Shown piece by piece: positions 8,381 through 17,423 of a stretch of DNA of 64,000 nucleotides (its first letter is position 1; every line of letters starts with the position of its first letter). A program made the position numbers and the translations under genes. The DNA is from Pseudomonas wayambapalatensis (GTDB lineage Bacteria; Pseudomonadota; Gammaproteobacteria; Pseudomonadales; Pseudomonadaceae), in NCBI GenBank assembly GCA_014268975.2, contig CP077096.1, positions 4,749,501 through 4,813,500 on the forward strand. The letters are read 5' to 3'. The notes under the pieces were generated by a model. That model saw only the letters and a list, made by a program, of their open reading frames with translations. It did no database searches and was not told the DNA's origin.

Positions 8381-9300
8381 GCGCAGGCATCTCGCCCCAG
8401 GTCGCCGAGCAGGCGGTGCACTGGCTGATCGAATCCCAGGGGGCCGATTTCGATCCGGCCCAGCAGCAGGCACTCGAACACTGGTTACAGGCGGACGGCG
8501 AACACCAGCGCGCCTGGGCGCATATCCAGCAGGTCAACCAGCGTCTGCGTGGCGCGACCTCGCCCGTGGTGCACGCCACCTTGCAGGCACCACCCTCCCC
8601 GGCCCGGCGTCGCGCGCTCAAGGCGTTGCTGCTGGCGGGCGTGGCCAGTGCCACCGGGCTGGGATTGCAATCGCACAATCCGTTGCCAGGGCTGATGGCC
8701 GACTACCGCAGCCCCGTGGGCCAGCGCCGACGCCTGCCGCTGGACGACGGCAGCCTGTTGCAACTGAACACCCGCAGCGCCGCCGATGTGCGGTTCGGTG
8801 GGCAGCAACGTTACGTGCACCTGCTCGACGGTGAGTTGTCGCTAGACGTCGCCCGCGATACCCGCCCGCTGGTGTTGCGCACCGACGATGGCAGCCTGCA
8901 ACTCGAAAGCGGCCGCTTCAACGTGCGCCAGTTCGAGGGGTTCAGCCAGGTCTCGGTGTTCAGCGGCATGGCTCGGCTACAGGGCCAGGTGCTGCTCGCG
9001 GGGCAGCAAGCCCGCCTGGCAGCGGGCCACTGGGAAAGTATCGGCGCGCTGGATCGCAACATTGGCGCCTGGGTCGATGGGATGCTGGTGGTCTCGCAGA
9101 TGCGCCTGGGCGAGTTTCTCGCCGAGCTGTCACGTTATCGCCACGGACAGCTGGGCTGCAGCGAGCAGGTCGCAGGGCTGCGGATTTCCGGGTCGTACCC
9201 GCTGGATGACAGCGAACGGATCCTGGAGATGCTGGAGGTGGCGCTGCCGGTGCGGGTGCGGCGGTTCACCCGGTACTGGGTCAAGGTCGAGGCGGTTTGA
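8377..9300 (+). CDS. fecR: FecR sigma regulator
   Basis: Inner-membrane signal transducer of 307 residues. N-terminal DUF4880-like cytoplasmic part (VAEQAVHWLIESQGADFDPAQQQALEHWL), a membrane helix around residues 87-103 (ALKALLLAGVASATGLGL) and a periplasmic FecR domain (PLDDGSLLQLNTRSAADVRF, RYVHLLDGELSLDV). In the known Fec system the periplasmic end binds the N-terminal domain of FecA and its cytoplasmic end activates FecI. It sits between fecI and fecA, the canonical order. Confidence 0.92.
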   Translation: MSAGISPQVAEQAVHWLIESQGADFDPAQQQALEHWLQADGEHQRAWAHIQQVNQRLRGATSPVVHATLQAPPSPARRRALKALLLAGVASATGLGLQSHNPLPGLMADYRSPVGQRRRLPLDDGSLLQLNTRSAADVRFGGQQRYVHLLDGELSLDVARDTRPLVLRTDDGSLQLESGRFNVRQFEGFSQVSVFSGMARLQGQVLLAGQQARLAAGHWESIGALDRNIGAWVDGMLVVSQMRLGEFLAELSRYRHGQLGCSEQVAGLRISGSYPLDDSERILEMLEVALPVRVRRFTRYWVKVEAV

Positions 9301-9394
9301 GCCTGTGCCGACAACTATTTTTCTTCCAACCTGAGCCATTTCGCTTCCCTCGCGTGACAGAGCAGGCAGAACCCTCCTGACAGGACCCAACCCC

Positions 9395-11710
9395 ATGCCC
9401 CTGCGCCCCACGCCTCTCGCCATCGCCCTGCTGCTCGCCACCAGCCTGAACTTCGCCCAGGCTGCCGAACCGCGCGCCTATCACATCGCGCCCGGCACCC
9501 TGGAAGACGCCCTCAACCAGTTCGGCCGCGAAAGCGGTGCGCTGATTTCGTTCGGTTCCAGTGTCACCCAAGGCTTGCGCAGCCCCGGCCTGGAAGGCCA
9601 GTACGGCGTGCAGCAAGGGTTGGAGGCATTGCTGCATGGCAGCGGCCTGCAGGCGCGCCAGGAGGCCGACAATGCCTACAGCCTGCAACCGCTCGCCACG
9701 TCCGGCAGCGATGCGGCAATCGAGCTGGGTGCCTCGACCGTGGTTGGCGACTGGCTGGCCGAGGCACGTCAGGACAACGTCTTCGAACACCCCGGCGCAC
9801 GTGACGTGGTCCGCCGCGAAGCGTTCGAGCGCAGTGGCGCCAACAACGCCCGTGAAGTGCTCAACCGCATCCCCGGCGTCAATGCCCCGGAAAACAACGG
9901 CACCGGCAGCCACGACCTGGCACTGAACTTCGGCATCCGTGGCCTCAACCCGCGCCTGGCCTCGCGTTCCACGGTGCTGATGGACGGCATCCCGGTCCCC
10001 TTCGCCCCCTACGGCCAGCCACAGCTGTCGCTGGCTCCGCTGAGCCTGGGCAACATGGATGCGGTCGATGTGGTGCGCGGCGGCGGCGCAGTGCGTTACG
10101 GCCCGCAGAACGTCGGCGGTATCGTCAACTTCGTCACCCGTGCCATCCCCGAAGAGGCGACCTTCAAGGCCGCCATGCAGAACCAGATCAGCCCCTCGTC
10201 CAGCCACGACGGCGTCAAGAACAGCGCCAACCTGCTGGTCGGTGGCACCAACGACAACGGCCTGGGTGGCGCCCTGCTCTACTCCGGCACCCGCGGCGGC
10301 GACTGGCGCGAACACAGCGACACCCAGATCGACGACCTCATTCTCAAAGGCAAGCTGCAACTGGACGAGGCCAACAGCCTGCACGCCATGGCTCAGTACT
10401 ACGAGGGGGAGGCCGACATGCCCGGCGGCCTGAGCAAGGCGGCGTTCGATGAAGACCCGTACCAGTCGACCCGCCTGAAGGACAAGTTCTGGGGCCGTCG
10501 CACCCTGGTCAACTTCGGCTACGACTACAAGCAGGACGACCGCCAGTTCAGCGTCAACAGCTTCTTCACCAAGACCTTGCGCAGCGGCTACCTCGACCAG
10601 GGCAGCTTCGTCTCGCTGTCGCCACGCGAGTACTGGGTACGTGGCATCGAGACCCGCTTCTCGCAAGGTGTGGCGCTGGGCGACAGCTGGCACGAGCTGG
10701 GCGTGGGCTATCGCTACATCAACGAGGCCGGCCACGAACTGCGCTTCCGTGAACCGGTGACCGGCAACCTGCCGACCACCGCCAGCCGCAACGACCGCGA
10801 CACCCGTGGCGCCACCGAAGCCCACGCGATCTACCTGGACGACCGCATCGACATCGGCCGCTGGACCATCACCCCCGGCATCCGCTACGAGATGATCGAC
10901 TCCGAGCAGAGCAACAAGCTCAGCAACCAGCGTTACCAGGGCAGCTACAACACCGCATTGCCGGCACTGAACGTGATGTACCACCTGACCGACACCTGGA
11001 ACCTCTACGCCAACACCGAAGGCTCGTTCGGCAGCGTGCAGTACAGCCAGATGCCCAACCGTGTCAGCAGCGGCGAAGTGAAGCCGGAAAAGGCGCGCAC
11101 CTGGGAAGTCGGCACCCGCTACGACAGCGGCGACTTGCAGGCAGAGATCGGCGCCTTCCTGATCAACTTCGACAACCAATACGAGAGCAACCAGACCAAC
11201 GACTCGGTGATCGCCCGCGGCGAAACCCGCCACCAGGGCATCGAGACCAGCGTGCGCTATGCCCTCGACGGACTGAGCCCGGCGCTGGCCGGCTTCGATG
11301 TGCACGCCAGCTACGCCTTCGTCGACGCCACCATCCGCGAGGACGGCCCGAACAAGGGCAATCAGGTGCCGTTCTCCTCGCGCCACAAGGGCACGCTGGG
11401 GCTCGGCTACACCGAGGGGCCATGGCAGTTGAACCTGGATGGCAGCTTCCAGAGCAGCCAGTACGCCGACAACGCCAACACCGCCAGCGAAAGCGCCGAT
11501 GGCAGCACCGGACGGATACCGGGCTACATGCTGGTCAGCACCCGCGCCGGGTACGACTTCGGGCCGCAGTTGTCGAACCTGAAGGTGGCGGTGGGGGTGA
11601 AGAACCTGTTCAACCGCGAGTACTACACCCGTTCGTTCGACGACAACAACAAGGGCAAGTACGTGGGCGAGCCGCGCACGCTGTATGTGCAGACCTCGGT
11701 CGCGTTCTGA
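9395..11710 (+). CDS. fecA: TonB-dependent ferric dicitrate receptor FecA
   Basis: Outer-membrane receptor of 771 residues. A signal peptide ends near residue 24; residues 29-98 form an STN signalling domain (YHIAPGTLEDALNQFGRESG), the part that contacts FecR. The plug contains APENNGTGSHDLALNFGIRG and the next blocks RLASRSTVLMDGIPVPFAPY and GNMDAVDVVRGGGAVRYGPQ, nearly identical to E. coli FecA as I know it. The barrel ends in phenylalanine, as usual. The permease genes fecBCDE are not in the window, so citrate iron may be passed to another importer. Confidence 0.93.
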   Translation: MPLRPTPLAIALLLATSLNFAQAAEPRAYHIAPGTLEDALNQFGRESGALISFGSSVTQGLRSPGLEGQYGVQQGLEALLHGSGLQARQEADNAYSLQPLATSGSDAAIELGASTVVGDWLAEARQDNVFEHPGARDVVRREAFERSGANNAREVLNRIPGVNAPENNGTGSHDLALNFGIRGLNPRLASRSTVLMDGIPVPFAPYGQPQLSLAPLSLGNMDAVDVVRGGGAVRYGPQNVGGIVNFVTRAIPEEATFKAAMQNQISPSSSHDGVKNSANLLVGGTNDNGLGGALLYSGTRGGDWREHSDTQIDDLILKGKLQLDEANSLHAMAQYYEGEADMPGGLSKAAFDEDPYQSTRLKDKFWGRRTLVNFGYDYKQDDRQFSVNSFFTKTLRSGYLDQGSFVSLSPREYWVRGIETRFSQGVALGDSWHELGVGYRYINEAGHELRFREPVTGNLPTTASRNDRDTRGATEAHAIYLDDRIDIGRWTITPGIRYEMIDSEQSNKLSNQRYQGSYNTALPALNVMYHLTDTWNLYANTEGSFGSVQYSQMPNRVSSGEVKPEKARTWEVGTRYDSGDLQAEIGAFLINFDNQYESNQTNDSVIARGETRHQGIETSVRYALDGLSPALAGFDVHASYAFVDATIREDGPNKGNQVPFSSRHKGTLGLGYTEGPWQLNLDGSFQSSQYADNANTASESADGSTGRIPGYMLVSTRAGYDFGPQLSNLKVAVGVKNLFNREYYTRSFDDNNKGKYVGEPRTLYVQTSVAF

Positions 11711-12058
11711 CGATGGCACGGTCCTCAGTACCAGTGCGGTACCTGTGTAGGAGCGGGCTTGCCCGCGAAAAAGACACCGCGCTGTCTGGCACGGGCTACG
11801 CCCGTGTTCGCGGGCAAGTCGCAGCGGCGAACCGCCGCTGCCACAGGGAGCCTGGGCTGGCCTTTAGATTTTGAACCAGACAGTCGCTCCTGCATCAACA
11901 GTGTTAACCCTGCGAATTGCTACAAAAAATTTATCGGAAAAGGGGCTTGAATTCGGCGCGCCAATCCCTGACCTTAGAGTCAAGAGGCGATGCTTTCCCC
12001 AAGGGCCTCAAGGGCCTAGGCACGCCTCCATGCGAGCAAGCTGAATAAGGATTGAATC
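11711..12058. repeat. gene-free stretch with a REP-type palindrome
   Basis: About 350 bases without a gene. From 11746 it holds the REP motif GTAGGAGCGGGCTTGCCCGC, an inner hairpin CACGGGCTACGCCCGTG (11790-11806), a returning TTCGCGGGCAAG (11807-11818), and then a separate hairpin GCAGCGGCG/CGCCGCTGC. The rest is AT-richer and probably contains the promoter of the following hibernation-factor gene. Confidence 0.75.
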
Positions 12059-12403
12059 ATGCAAATCCAGGTCAACAGCAGCAACCATATCGACAGCAGC
12101 AGCCGTCTGAACGAATGGGTCCGCAGTACGCTGGAAAGCACGCTGCAGCGCTACGAGGACGACCTTACCCGCATCGAGGTCCACTTGCGTGACGAGAACG
12201 GCGACAAGCCCGGCCCGCATGACAAACGCTGCCAGATGGAGGCTCGCCCCAAAGGTCATCAACCGATTTCCGTCAGCCATACCGCCACCTCGCTGGACCA
12301 CGCGATCGACGGTGCGGCCAGCAAGCTGAACAACGCGCTGGAACATTTCTACGGCAAGTTGCGCAGCAAGCGCAGCGTGGTGCAGCAAACCGAAGAAGAG
12401 TGA
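12059..12403 (+). CDS. HPF/RaiA-family ribosome hibernation factor
   Basis: Protein of 114 residues of the sigma-54 modulation/S30AE family. Typical blocks are QIQVNSSNHIDSSSRLNEWVRSTLESTLQRYEDDLTRIEVHLRDENGDKPGPHDKRCQMEARPKGHQPISVSH, followed by a helix with DHAIDGAASKLNNALEHFYGKLR. These proteins bind the 30S subunit and stabilise idle ribosomes. This is a short single-domain form with a slightly acidic tail, distinct from the rpoN-linked copy. It is monocistronic, with a terminator directly after it. Confidence 0.88.
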   Translation: MQIQVNSSNHIDSSSRLNEWVRSTLESTLQRYEDDLTRIEVHLRDENGDKPGPHDKRCQMEARPKGHQPISVSHTATSLDHAIDGAASKLNNALEHFYGKLRSKRSVVQQTEEE

Positions 12404-12417
12404 TCGGTGACACACAG

Positions 12418-12444
12418 ACGCCCGGTGCCTGGCACCGGGCGTTT
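12418..12444 (+). terminator. rho-independent terminator
   Basis: Stem CGCCCGGTGCC/GGCACCGGGCG with a two-base loop, followed by TTTT. It ends the hibernation-factor transcript. Confidence 0.88.
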
Positions 12445-12561
12445 TCGTTTCCAGGGTTCCAGGCCGGCACAAGCCACACACTGCATCAATTGATCAACGT
12501 CGCTGAACCATCCCTGCTGTCTCCCGGTCAATCGGTGAACATTCTTTGCAGATGCCAGCCC

Positions 12562-12861
12562 ATGACCAATCCCTTCGACCTCATCAGCGACGCCTTCGCC
12601 CCATACTACCGGGTCAACCTGAGCATCGAGCGGCTCGACGGCAGCATCATGCTGACCCTCTCCAACGATACCGGCGTGGTCGCCAAGCGACTGATCAGCG
12701 CCGCCCAACGCAATGACCCGACGCGCCTGCGCCGGGTGGTGGACAGCATTCGCCTGGGGCTGGCCATCGAACAAGGGGAAGATGCCCTGCAAGTGCTGGC
12801 GGGGATGACCGACAGTGCAGGACGGGATCAGGTCTGGCGGGGTGCGGGGGTCGCTCGATAG
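12562..12861 (+). CDS. DUF3509-like small protein
   Basis: Small protein of 99 residues (MTNPFDLISDAFAPYYRVNLSIERLDGSIMLTLSND...). The pattern of an N-terminal FDLISDAFAPY block, a strand pair and a helix with RLRRVVDSIRLGLAIEQG fits the Pseudomonas-restricted DUF3509 family. Function is unknown. The ATG at 12562 is the likely start. Confidence 0.72.
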   Translation: MTNPFDLISDAFAPYYRVNLSIERLDGSIMLTLSNDTGVVAKRLISAAQRNDPTRLRRVVDSIRLGLAIEQGEDALQVLAGMTDSAGRDQVWRGAGVAR

Positions 12862-12908
12862 AGCGAATCGGCAGGTCGCAGCGATGCTGCAACCACGACG
12901 TCAGCACT

Positions 12909-13016
12909 TCAGAGTGCGGGCGCCAGAGTGTAGGCGCTGCCATTGAGCAAGGCGCCCGCGCAGTAAGTATTTCCCATCACCCAGCCGTCCAGCTTGCCCA
13001 AGTCGCTGCCGGATGG
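12909..13016 (-). pseudogene. possible C-terminal gene remnant
   Basis: Just downstream of psiE, the minus strand reads about 36 sense codons ending KLDGWVMGNTYCAGALLNGS and then AYTLAPAL plus a stop. There is no start codon or ribosome site, so if it is coding at all it is the tail of a lost gene. Parent family not recognised. Confidence 0.2.
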
Positions 13017-13017
13017 A

Positions 13018-13491
13018 TCAGACCTTGCCGTCATCCATATCCTTGCCGCTGGCATCGATCACCCGCGTCGACGGATAGCGGTACGAGGCAAAACGCACCA
13101 CCAGGATCGCGAAGGCCAGCAGCAGGATGCCGCCACACACGTACAGCAACCCCACGTCCGGCGCCTTGTGGTGCGAGACATCGCCGATCAGCAGGCGTGT
13201 GAGTGCGGTGATCGCCACATACAGCAGGAAGCGGATGGGCATGTGGTTGGTCTTGAAGTAGATCCCCACCATGGCCCCCAGCTCGAGGTAGATGAACAGC
13301 AGCAGAATGTCATCGACACTGATGCCGCCCTTCTCGAGCATCTCGATGAAGGTCGCCACGGCGGCATAGGCCGTGATCGCACCGATGCCGAACAGGGCCA
13401 GGTAGTGGAACGATTCGACGAACAGATTTCCCAGTGCGTCGGCGGGCGCATGCAGGCCCTTGCGCAGCTTTTCTGGCCATTTGGATTTCAC
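13018..13491 (-). CDS. psiE: phosphate-starvation-inducible PsiE-family protein
   Basis: Membrane protein of 157 residues with four helices (SFHYLALFGIGAITAYAAVATFIEML, DDILLLFIYLELGAMVGIYF, MPIRFLLYVAITALTRLLIG, GLLYVCGGILLLAFAILVVRFAS), the layout of the PsiE family. The charged block KTNHMPIRF is conserved in the family. I chose the GTG at 13491 because GAGGA lies upstream; an ATG at 13533 in the same frame would add 14 residues. Function is not well known; E. coli psiE responds to phosphate limitation. Confidence 0.8.
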   Translation of the reverse strand: MKSKWPEKLRKGLHAPADALGNLFVESFHYLALFGIGAITAYAAVATFIEMLEKGGISVDDILLLFIYLELGAMVGIYFKTNHMPIRFLLYVAITALTRLLIGDVSHHKAPDVGLLYVCGGILLLAFAILVVRFASYRYPSTRVIDASGKDMDDGKV

Positions 13492-13689
13492 GATGCAGGA
13501 TTCCTCGATACGACATGAAGGATGATGCGCCACCGATGTGACGCTTTTGACATGCAGTTAAAGGGCCAGGCCCCGTACTTGGAAGGTGACCGATTGCCGC
13601 AAGGCACCTATGAACTATGCTTCGCCGCGTGCATCCGGGTAAATCAGAACGCCACTATCCGATTGCCAAAGAATCCGCTATGCTCGACA

Positions 13690-13705
13690 CTGTATAAAGA
13701 TACAG
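13690..13705 (+). promoter_or_regulatory. LexA (SOS) box
   Basis: CTGTATAAAGATACAG fits the CTG-N10-CAG LexA operator with a typical AT-rich interior. It lies 42 bases before yebG, a known SOS gene, so DNA damage should induce that gene. Confidence 0.88.
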
Positions 13706-13747
13706 TTGTTATCCAACTCACATACACAAAAGGCACAGAGGTGATGA

Positions 13748-14011
13748 ATGGCCGTCGAAGTGGTGTACCGCAGCAGCCGCGACCCGGAGCGCTTGTTCAT
13801 GGATAAGGCCGAAGCAGATCGTCACGACAAGATGCTCGAGCTGGCCGAACGGCTGGCCGAAGTACTGCACAAGGCCGTGCCGTCGCTGAGCGAGCAGCAG
13901 GTCGAGGAAGCGGGCATCTACATGGCCAAGAACCGCGACGTGTTCGCCCGGGCATTCAAGAGCCAGCCCGATGCGCTGGCCGAGCTGCTCGAAGGCGAGG
14001 CAGCCGAGTAA
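13748..14011 (+). CDS. yebG: YebG-family DNA damage-inducible protein
   Basis: Small cytoplasmic protein of 87 residues: AVEVVYRSSRDPERLFMDKAEADRHDKMLELAERLAEVL, then a helix with LSEQQVEEAGIYMAKNRDVFARAF. Length and these motifs match YebG. Its biochemical role is unknown, but its expression is LexA-controlled in enterobacteria, and a good LexA box is directly upstream here. Confidence 0.9.
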   Translation: MAVEVVYRSSRDPERLFMDKAEADRHDKMLELAERLAEVLHKAVPSLSEQQVEEAGIYMAKNRDVFARAFKSQPDALAELLEGEAAE

Positions 14012-14072
14012 GGCTCCTGCAGCAGCATCTGCGCCGACTGTACACGGCGGCGTGGATGCTGGCGCTGTCCGC

Positions 14073-15092
14073 TCAACCGTACAACAGCCGCTCCGCCAGC
14101 ATCTGCGCCACGCGCGCAGGCGAGCGTTTCTCGGCCTGGGCATGGGCGAACACCTCGGTCAAGCGCGTGGGGATGCGCGCCAGATGCGCGGTAATGGTGC
14201 TCAGGTCAGCGCCTCGGTGGGTCAGCGCCACGTAGATCAGCCCACCGGCATTGATCACGTAGTCCGGGGCGTACAGAATCCCGCGGCTCTCGAGCTGGTC
14301 GGCCACCTGCAAGGTGGTCAACTGATGATTGGCGGCGCCGGCCACCGCCGCGCAACGCAACGTCATCACGCTCTGGCCATTGAGCACAGGCCCTACCCCG
14401 CATGGCGCGAAGATATCGCAGGGCGTGCTGATCAGCGCATCGTTGGTCACCGGATGCGCCCCGAACTGCTCTACCGCCAGCCTCACCCGCCCCGGGTCGA
14501 GGTCACTGACCAACAACTCTGCCCCTGCCGCACGCAACTGCTCGGCCAGTGCATAGCCCACGTTGCCCAGCCCTTGCACCGCCACGCGCAACCCCTCGAG
14601 ATTATCGCTGCCCAGCCGTGCCATCGAGGTGGCGCGAATGCCGGCGAACACGCCCATGGCCGCGTGCGGTGAAGGGTCGCCCGAGGCCGTGGTACTGGTG
14701 ACATGAGGGGTAGACTGGGCGATGCAGTCCATGTCCAGCGTCGAGGTGCCGCTGTCCACGGCGGTGATGAAGCGCCCTTGCAGGCTGTCGACGAAACGCC
14801 CGAACGCCTCGAACAGCGCTGCGCGGTTTTCCACATGAGGGTTGCGCACGATCACCGCCTTGCCGCCGCCGAGCGCCAGCCCGGCCAGGGCCGCCTTGTA
14901 GCTCATGCCCTGGGCCAGGTGGATCGCATCGGTCATCGCACTTTCATCGTCGGCGTACGGCAGGTAGCGACAGCCCCCCATGGCTGGCCCCAGATGCTCG
15001 CTATGAATCGCCACCACGGCTTTCAAGCCGGTGGCAGGGTCGTTCCACAGGTGCAGGGACTGGGTACGGGTGCTTTGCATGAGCGCGAACAT
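14073..15092 (-). CDS. Leu/Phe/Val dehydrogenase (Glu/Leu/Phe/Val dehydrogenase family)
   Basis: NAD-dependent amino acid dehydrogenase of 339 residues. The N-terminal part has GPAMGGCRYLPY, the lysine-containing GMSYKAALAGLALGGGKAVI, and DSGTSTLDMDCIA. The Rossmann part has VAVQGLGNVGYALAEQL, and the C-terminal half APDYVINAGGLIYVA. These fit leucine or phenylalanine dehydrogenases that deaminate branched or aromatic amino acids. The neighbouring homogentisate operon makes a role in tyrosine/phenylalanine supply possible. ATG 15092 is preferred over 15107. Confidence 0.85.
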   Translation of the reverse strand: MFALMQSTRTQSLHLWNDPATGLKAVVAIHSEHLGPAMGGCRYLPYADDESAMTDAIHLAQGMSYKAALAGLALGGGKAVIVRNPHVENRAALFEAFGRFVDSLQGRFITAVDSGTSTLDMDCIAQSTPHVTSTTASGDPSPHAAMGVFAGIRATSMARLGSDNLEGLRVAVQGLGNVGYALAEQLRAAGAELLVSDLDPGRVRLAVEQFGAHPVTNDALISTPCDIFAPCGVGPVLNGQSVMTLRCAAVAGAANHQLTTLQVADQLESRGILYAPDYVINAGGLIYVALTHRGADLSTITAHLARIPTRLTEVFAHAQAEKRSPARVAQMLAERLLYG

Positions 15093-15215
15093 CGACGGGC
15101 TCCCCACAAGGTGCTCCCATCAGTATAGGCAGCCCGCGACGGTCCAGGGCCTGGGCGGACCACTGGACGAATCGGTGCACCGGAGCTAAAAATCTAGTGT
15201 GTGTGGAGAAGTCCG

Positions 15216-16022
15216 ATGAACCCACGTAAAGCCTGCCTGGCCTGCCTCGACCGCACCCCGGTCGCCCTGCTGGAAGCCACCCTCTGGATCGCCGCCGAGC
15301 ATGACCGCGAGGTCGATCCCGCCGCCAACCTTGCGCAGTTGCACGACCTGCATCGAGAAATCAACGCGCGCCTGCCGATGCTTCCCGTCGGCGAACTCGC
15401 CCAGCCATTGCTGCGCCAACTCAATGCCCTGGGCTTCCAGCAGGACGAATACCACCCGCTACGCCCGCAAGCAGCATTGATGGACAAGGTGCTGCAACGC
15501 CGTCGAGGCCAGCCGTTGCTGCTGGCGATCCTGGCGTTGGAGATGGCGCAGCGCCTGTCGATCCCACTGGAGGGGGTGAACTTTCCTGGCCATTTCCTGT
15601 TGCGCGTGCCCGGCGCCGATCATCTGCTCGACCCCTGCGGCGGTCGACGCCTGTACCCCGCGGATTGCCGCGAACTACTCAACCGCCAGTACGGCCCGCA
15701 CATGACCCTGACCGCCGAACACCTGCATAGCGCCAGCCCGATGCAGATGCTACAGCGCCTGTCGCGCAACCTGCGCCAGCTGCACAGCAGCAACGACAAC
15801 AACCTGGCTGCGCTGATCGACGCTGAACGGGTGATGCAACTAGGGCCAGTGCAGGTCGCCGACTATCTGGCCCGCGCCACCCTCTACCAGCACCTGGACT
15901 GCCCCCAGGCCGAGCGCTTCGACCTGGAGCACGCATTGCTGTTGAGCGACGATCCGGTGCAGCGCCTCAAGCTGGGCGAGCGCCTCGCCCAGTTGCCTTC
16001 GACAAACCGTTCAATCCACTAG
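15216..16022 (+). CDS. SirB1-family transglutaminase-like protein
   Basis: Protein of 268 residues with the SirB1/transglutaminase-like core (LQRRRGQPLLLAILALEMAQRLSIPLEGVNFPGHFLLRVPGADHLLDPCGGRRLY) and a C-terminal TPR-like region. The active cysteine of true transglutaminases is not evident at the usual spot (GQPLLLAI). The ATG at 15216 with GGAGAA upstream is preferred over a GTG at 15201. Its end overlaps the convergent MFS gene by 12 bases. Function unknown. Confidence 0.8.
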   Translation: MNPRKACLACLDRTPVALLEATLWIAAEHDREVDPAANLAQLHDLHREINARLPMLPVGELAQPLLRQLNALGFQQDEYHPLRPQAALMDKVLQRRRGQPLLLAILALEMAQRLSIPLEGVNFPGHFLLRVPGADHLLDPCGGRRLYPADCRELLNRQYGPHMTLTAEHLHSASPMQMLQRLSRNLRQLHSSNDNNLAALIDAERVMQLGPVQVADYLARATLYQHLDCPQAERFDLEHALLLSDDPVQRLKLGERLAQLPSTNRSIH

Positions 16023-17366
16023 CGCATCGACCTTGGCCGCCTGCGTATCGGCCTGCTTGCCCGGCGCACGCACCTGGCTGATCAGCAGCGCCGCGATGAC
16101 TGCCGGAATCGCGCAGAAGAAGAAAATCCACTCCACCGGCATGTGCATGGCCAGCAGCAGGCTGCCGAACAACGGCCCGAGGATCGAACCGAAACGCCCG
16201 ACGCCCAACGCCCAGCCGGTGCCGGTCGCCCGAACCTGAGCCGGGTAGAAGTTGCTGACGAAGGCATTGAGCGTCAGTTGCCCGCCAATGATGCAGAAGC
16301 CTGCAGCGAACACGCTCGGCACCAACCAGCGCGGATCGGCGTGGTTCAGCCCGACCAGCACGCTGAAGACCGCAGCGCCCAACAGGACCGCCGCCAGCAG
16401 CCTGACCTTGTTGACCATGCGATCGGCGCACCAGGCCAGGCATATCGCGCCGAAGGTCCCGGCGAACAGGAACAGCGAGGTCACCAGGTTGGCATGCTTG
16501 AGCGCCAGCCCGCTCTCCAGCAACAGCGACGGCAACCAGCTGATCATGAAGTAGAGCAGGATCAGGCTGACGAAGAAGGTGCCCCAGATGAGCAGCGTCG
16601 GCCGGGCGAAGCCATCGCGGAACAAGCCCAACACGGTCAGTTTGTCTGCCGCCGGTTCATCCACCGCACCCTGTGCCGCAGGTACTTGCCAGCCGGGTAG
16701 CATGCGCGCAGCCAGGCGTTGCAGACGGGCGTAGGGAGGCGCATCGCGCAACAGGCGCGGCAAGGACTCGGGCAGGAACATCACCAGGAAGGGGAACAGC
16801 AGCAGCGGCGCCACGCCACCGGCAAGAAACACCGCCTCCCAGCCGAACCTGTCGATGAAGCCTGCCGCGACGAAGCCCCCCGCCGCGCCGCCGAGGGAGA
16901 AGCCGCAGGCCGCGAGGGTCACCATCAAGGTGCGCAGGCGCGGCGGTGCATAATCGGCCATCAGCGCCATCGCACTGGGCATCGCCCCGCCCATGCCGAT
17001 CCCGCAAAGAAAGCGCGCCAGCATCAGGCTGTTCAGCGATGTGGAAAACACCATCAGCAGGGTCAGGCTCGCGTACAGCAGTACGCACCAGAGCAGCACC
17101 CTGCGCACGCCGAAGCGATCGGCCAACGGGGTGACGGCCAGCGAGCCCAGTGTCAGCCCCAGCAGGTTGGCGCTGAACACCGGCCCGAACGCTGCCTTCT
17201 CCAGACCCCAGTCCTGGGCCAGGGCCGGAATCACGTAGCCCAGCACCTGGGCGTCATAGCCGTCGGTCACCAGCAACAGGATCAGCAGCGCCAGCAGGCG
17301 CCACTGGTAGGAGGACACAGGACGCCCATCGAGGGCCGCGCGAAAGCTGGCTATCTGGTTGTGCAT
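16011..17366 (-). CDS. MFS transporter, aromatic acid:H+ symporter (AAHS) type
   Basis: Twelve-helix permease of 451 residues. Helix 1 has the AAHS signature LLVTDGYDAQVLGYVIPAL, the loop 2-3 motif is PLADRFGVRRVLLW, and a long central loop separates two six-helix halves. It follows maiA by 57 bases at the end of the homogentisate operon, so it may import homogentisate, 4-hydroxyphenylpyruvate or a related aromatic acid. The substrate is inferred from context only. Confidence 0.85.
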   Translation of the reverse strand: MHNQIASFRAALDGRPVSSYQWRLLALLILLLVTDGYDAQVLGYVIPALAQDWGLEKAAFGPVFSANLLGLTLGSLAVTPLADRFGVRRVLLWCVLLYASLTLLMVFSTSLNSLMLARFLCGIGMGGAMPSAMALMADYAPPRLRTLMVTLAACGFSLGGAAGGFVAAGFIDRFGWEAVFLAGGVAPLLLFPFLVMFLPESLPRLLRDAPPYARLQRLAARMLPGWQVPAAQGAVDEPAADKLTVLGLFRDGFARPTLLIWGTFFVSLILLYFMISWLPSLLLESGLALKHANLVTSLFLFAGTFGAICLAWCADRMVNKVRLLAAVLLGAAVFSVLVGLNHADPRWLVPSVFAAGFCIIGGQLTLNAFVSNFYPAQVRATGTGWALGVGRFGSILGPLFGSLLLAMHMPVEWIFFFCAIPAVIAALLISQVRAPGKQADTQAAKVDALVD

Positions 17367-17423
17367 CGCAAGGTACCTGGTTGTTTTTGTTGTAGAGGTG
17401 CGGGGGCAATGCCGACCCGGTGG

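Noticed and set aside
9281..11719. 812-residue frame antisense to fecA
   Set aside because: It is the complement of a strongly conserved receptor gene; long antisense frames are expected at this GC content.
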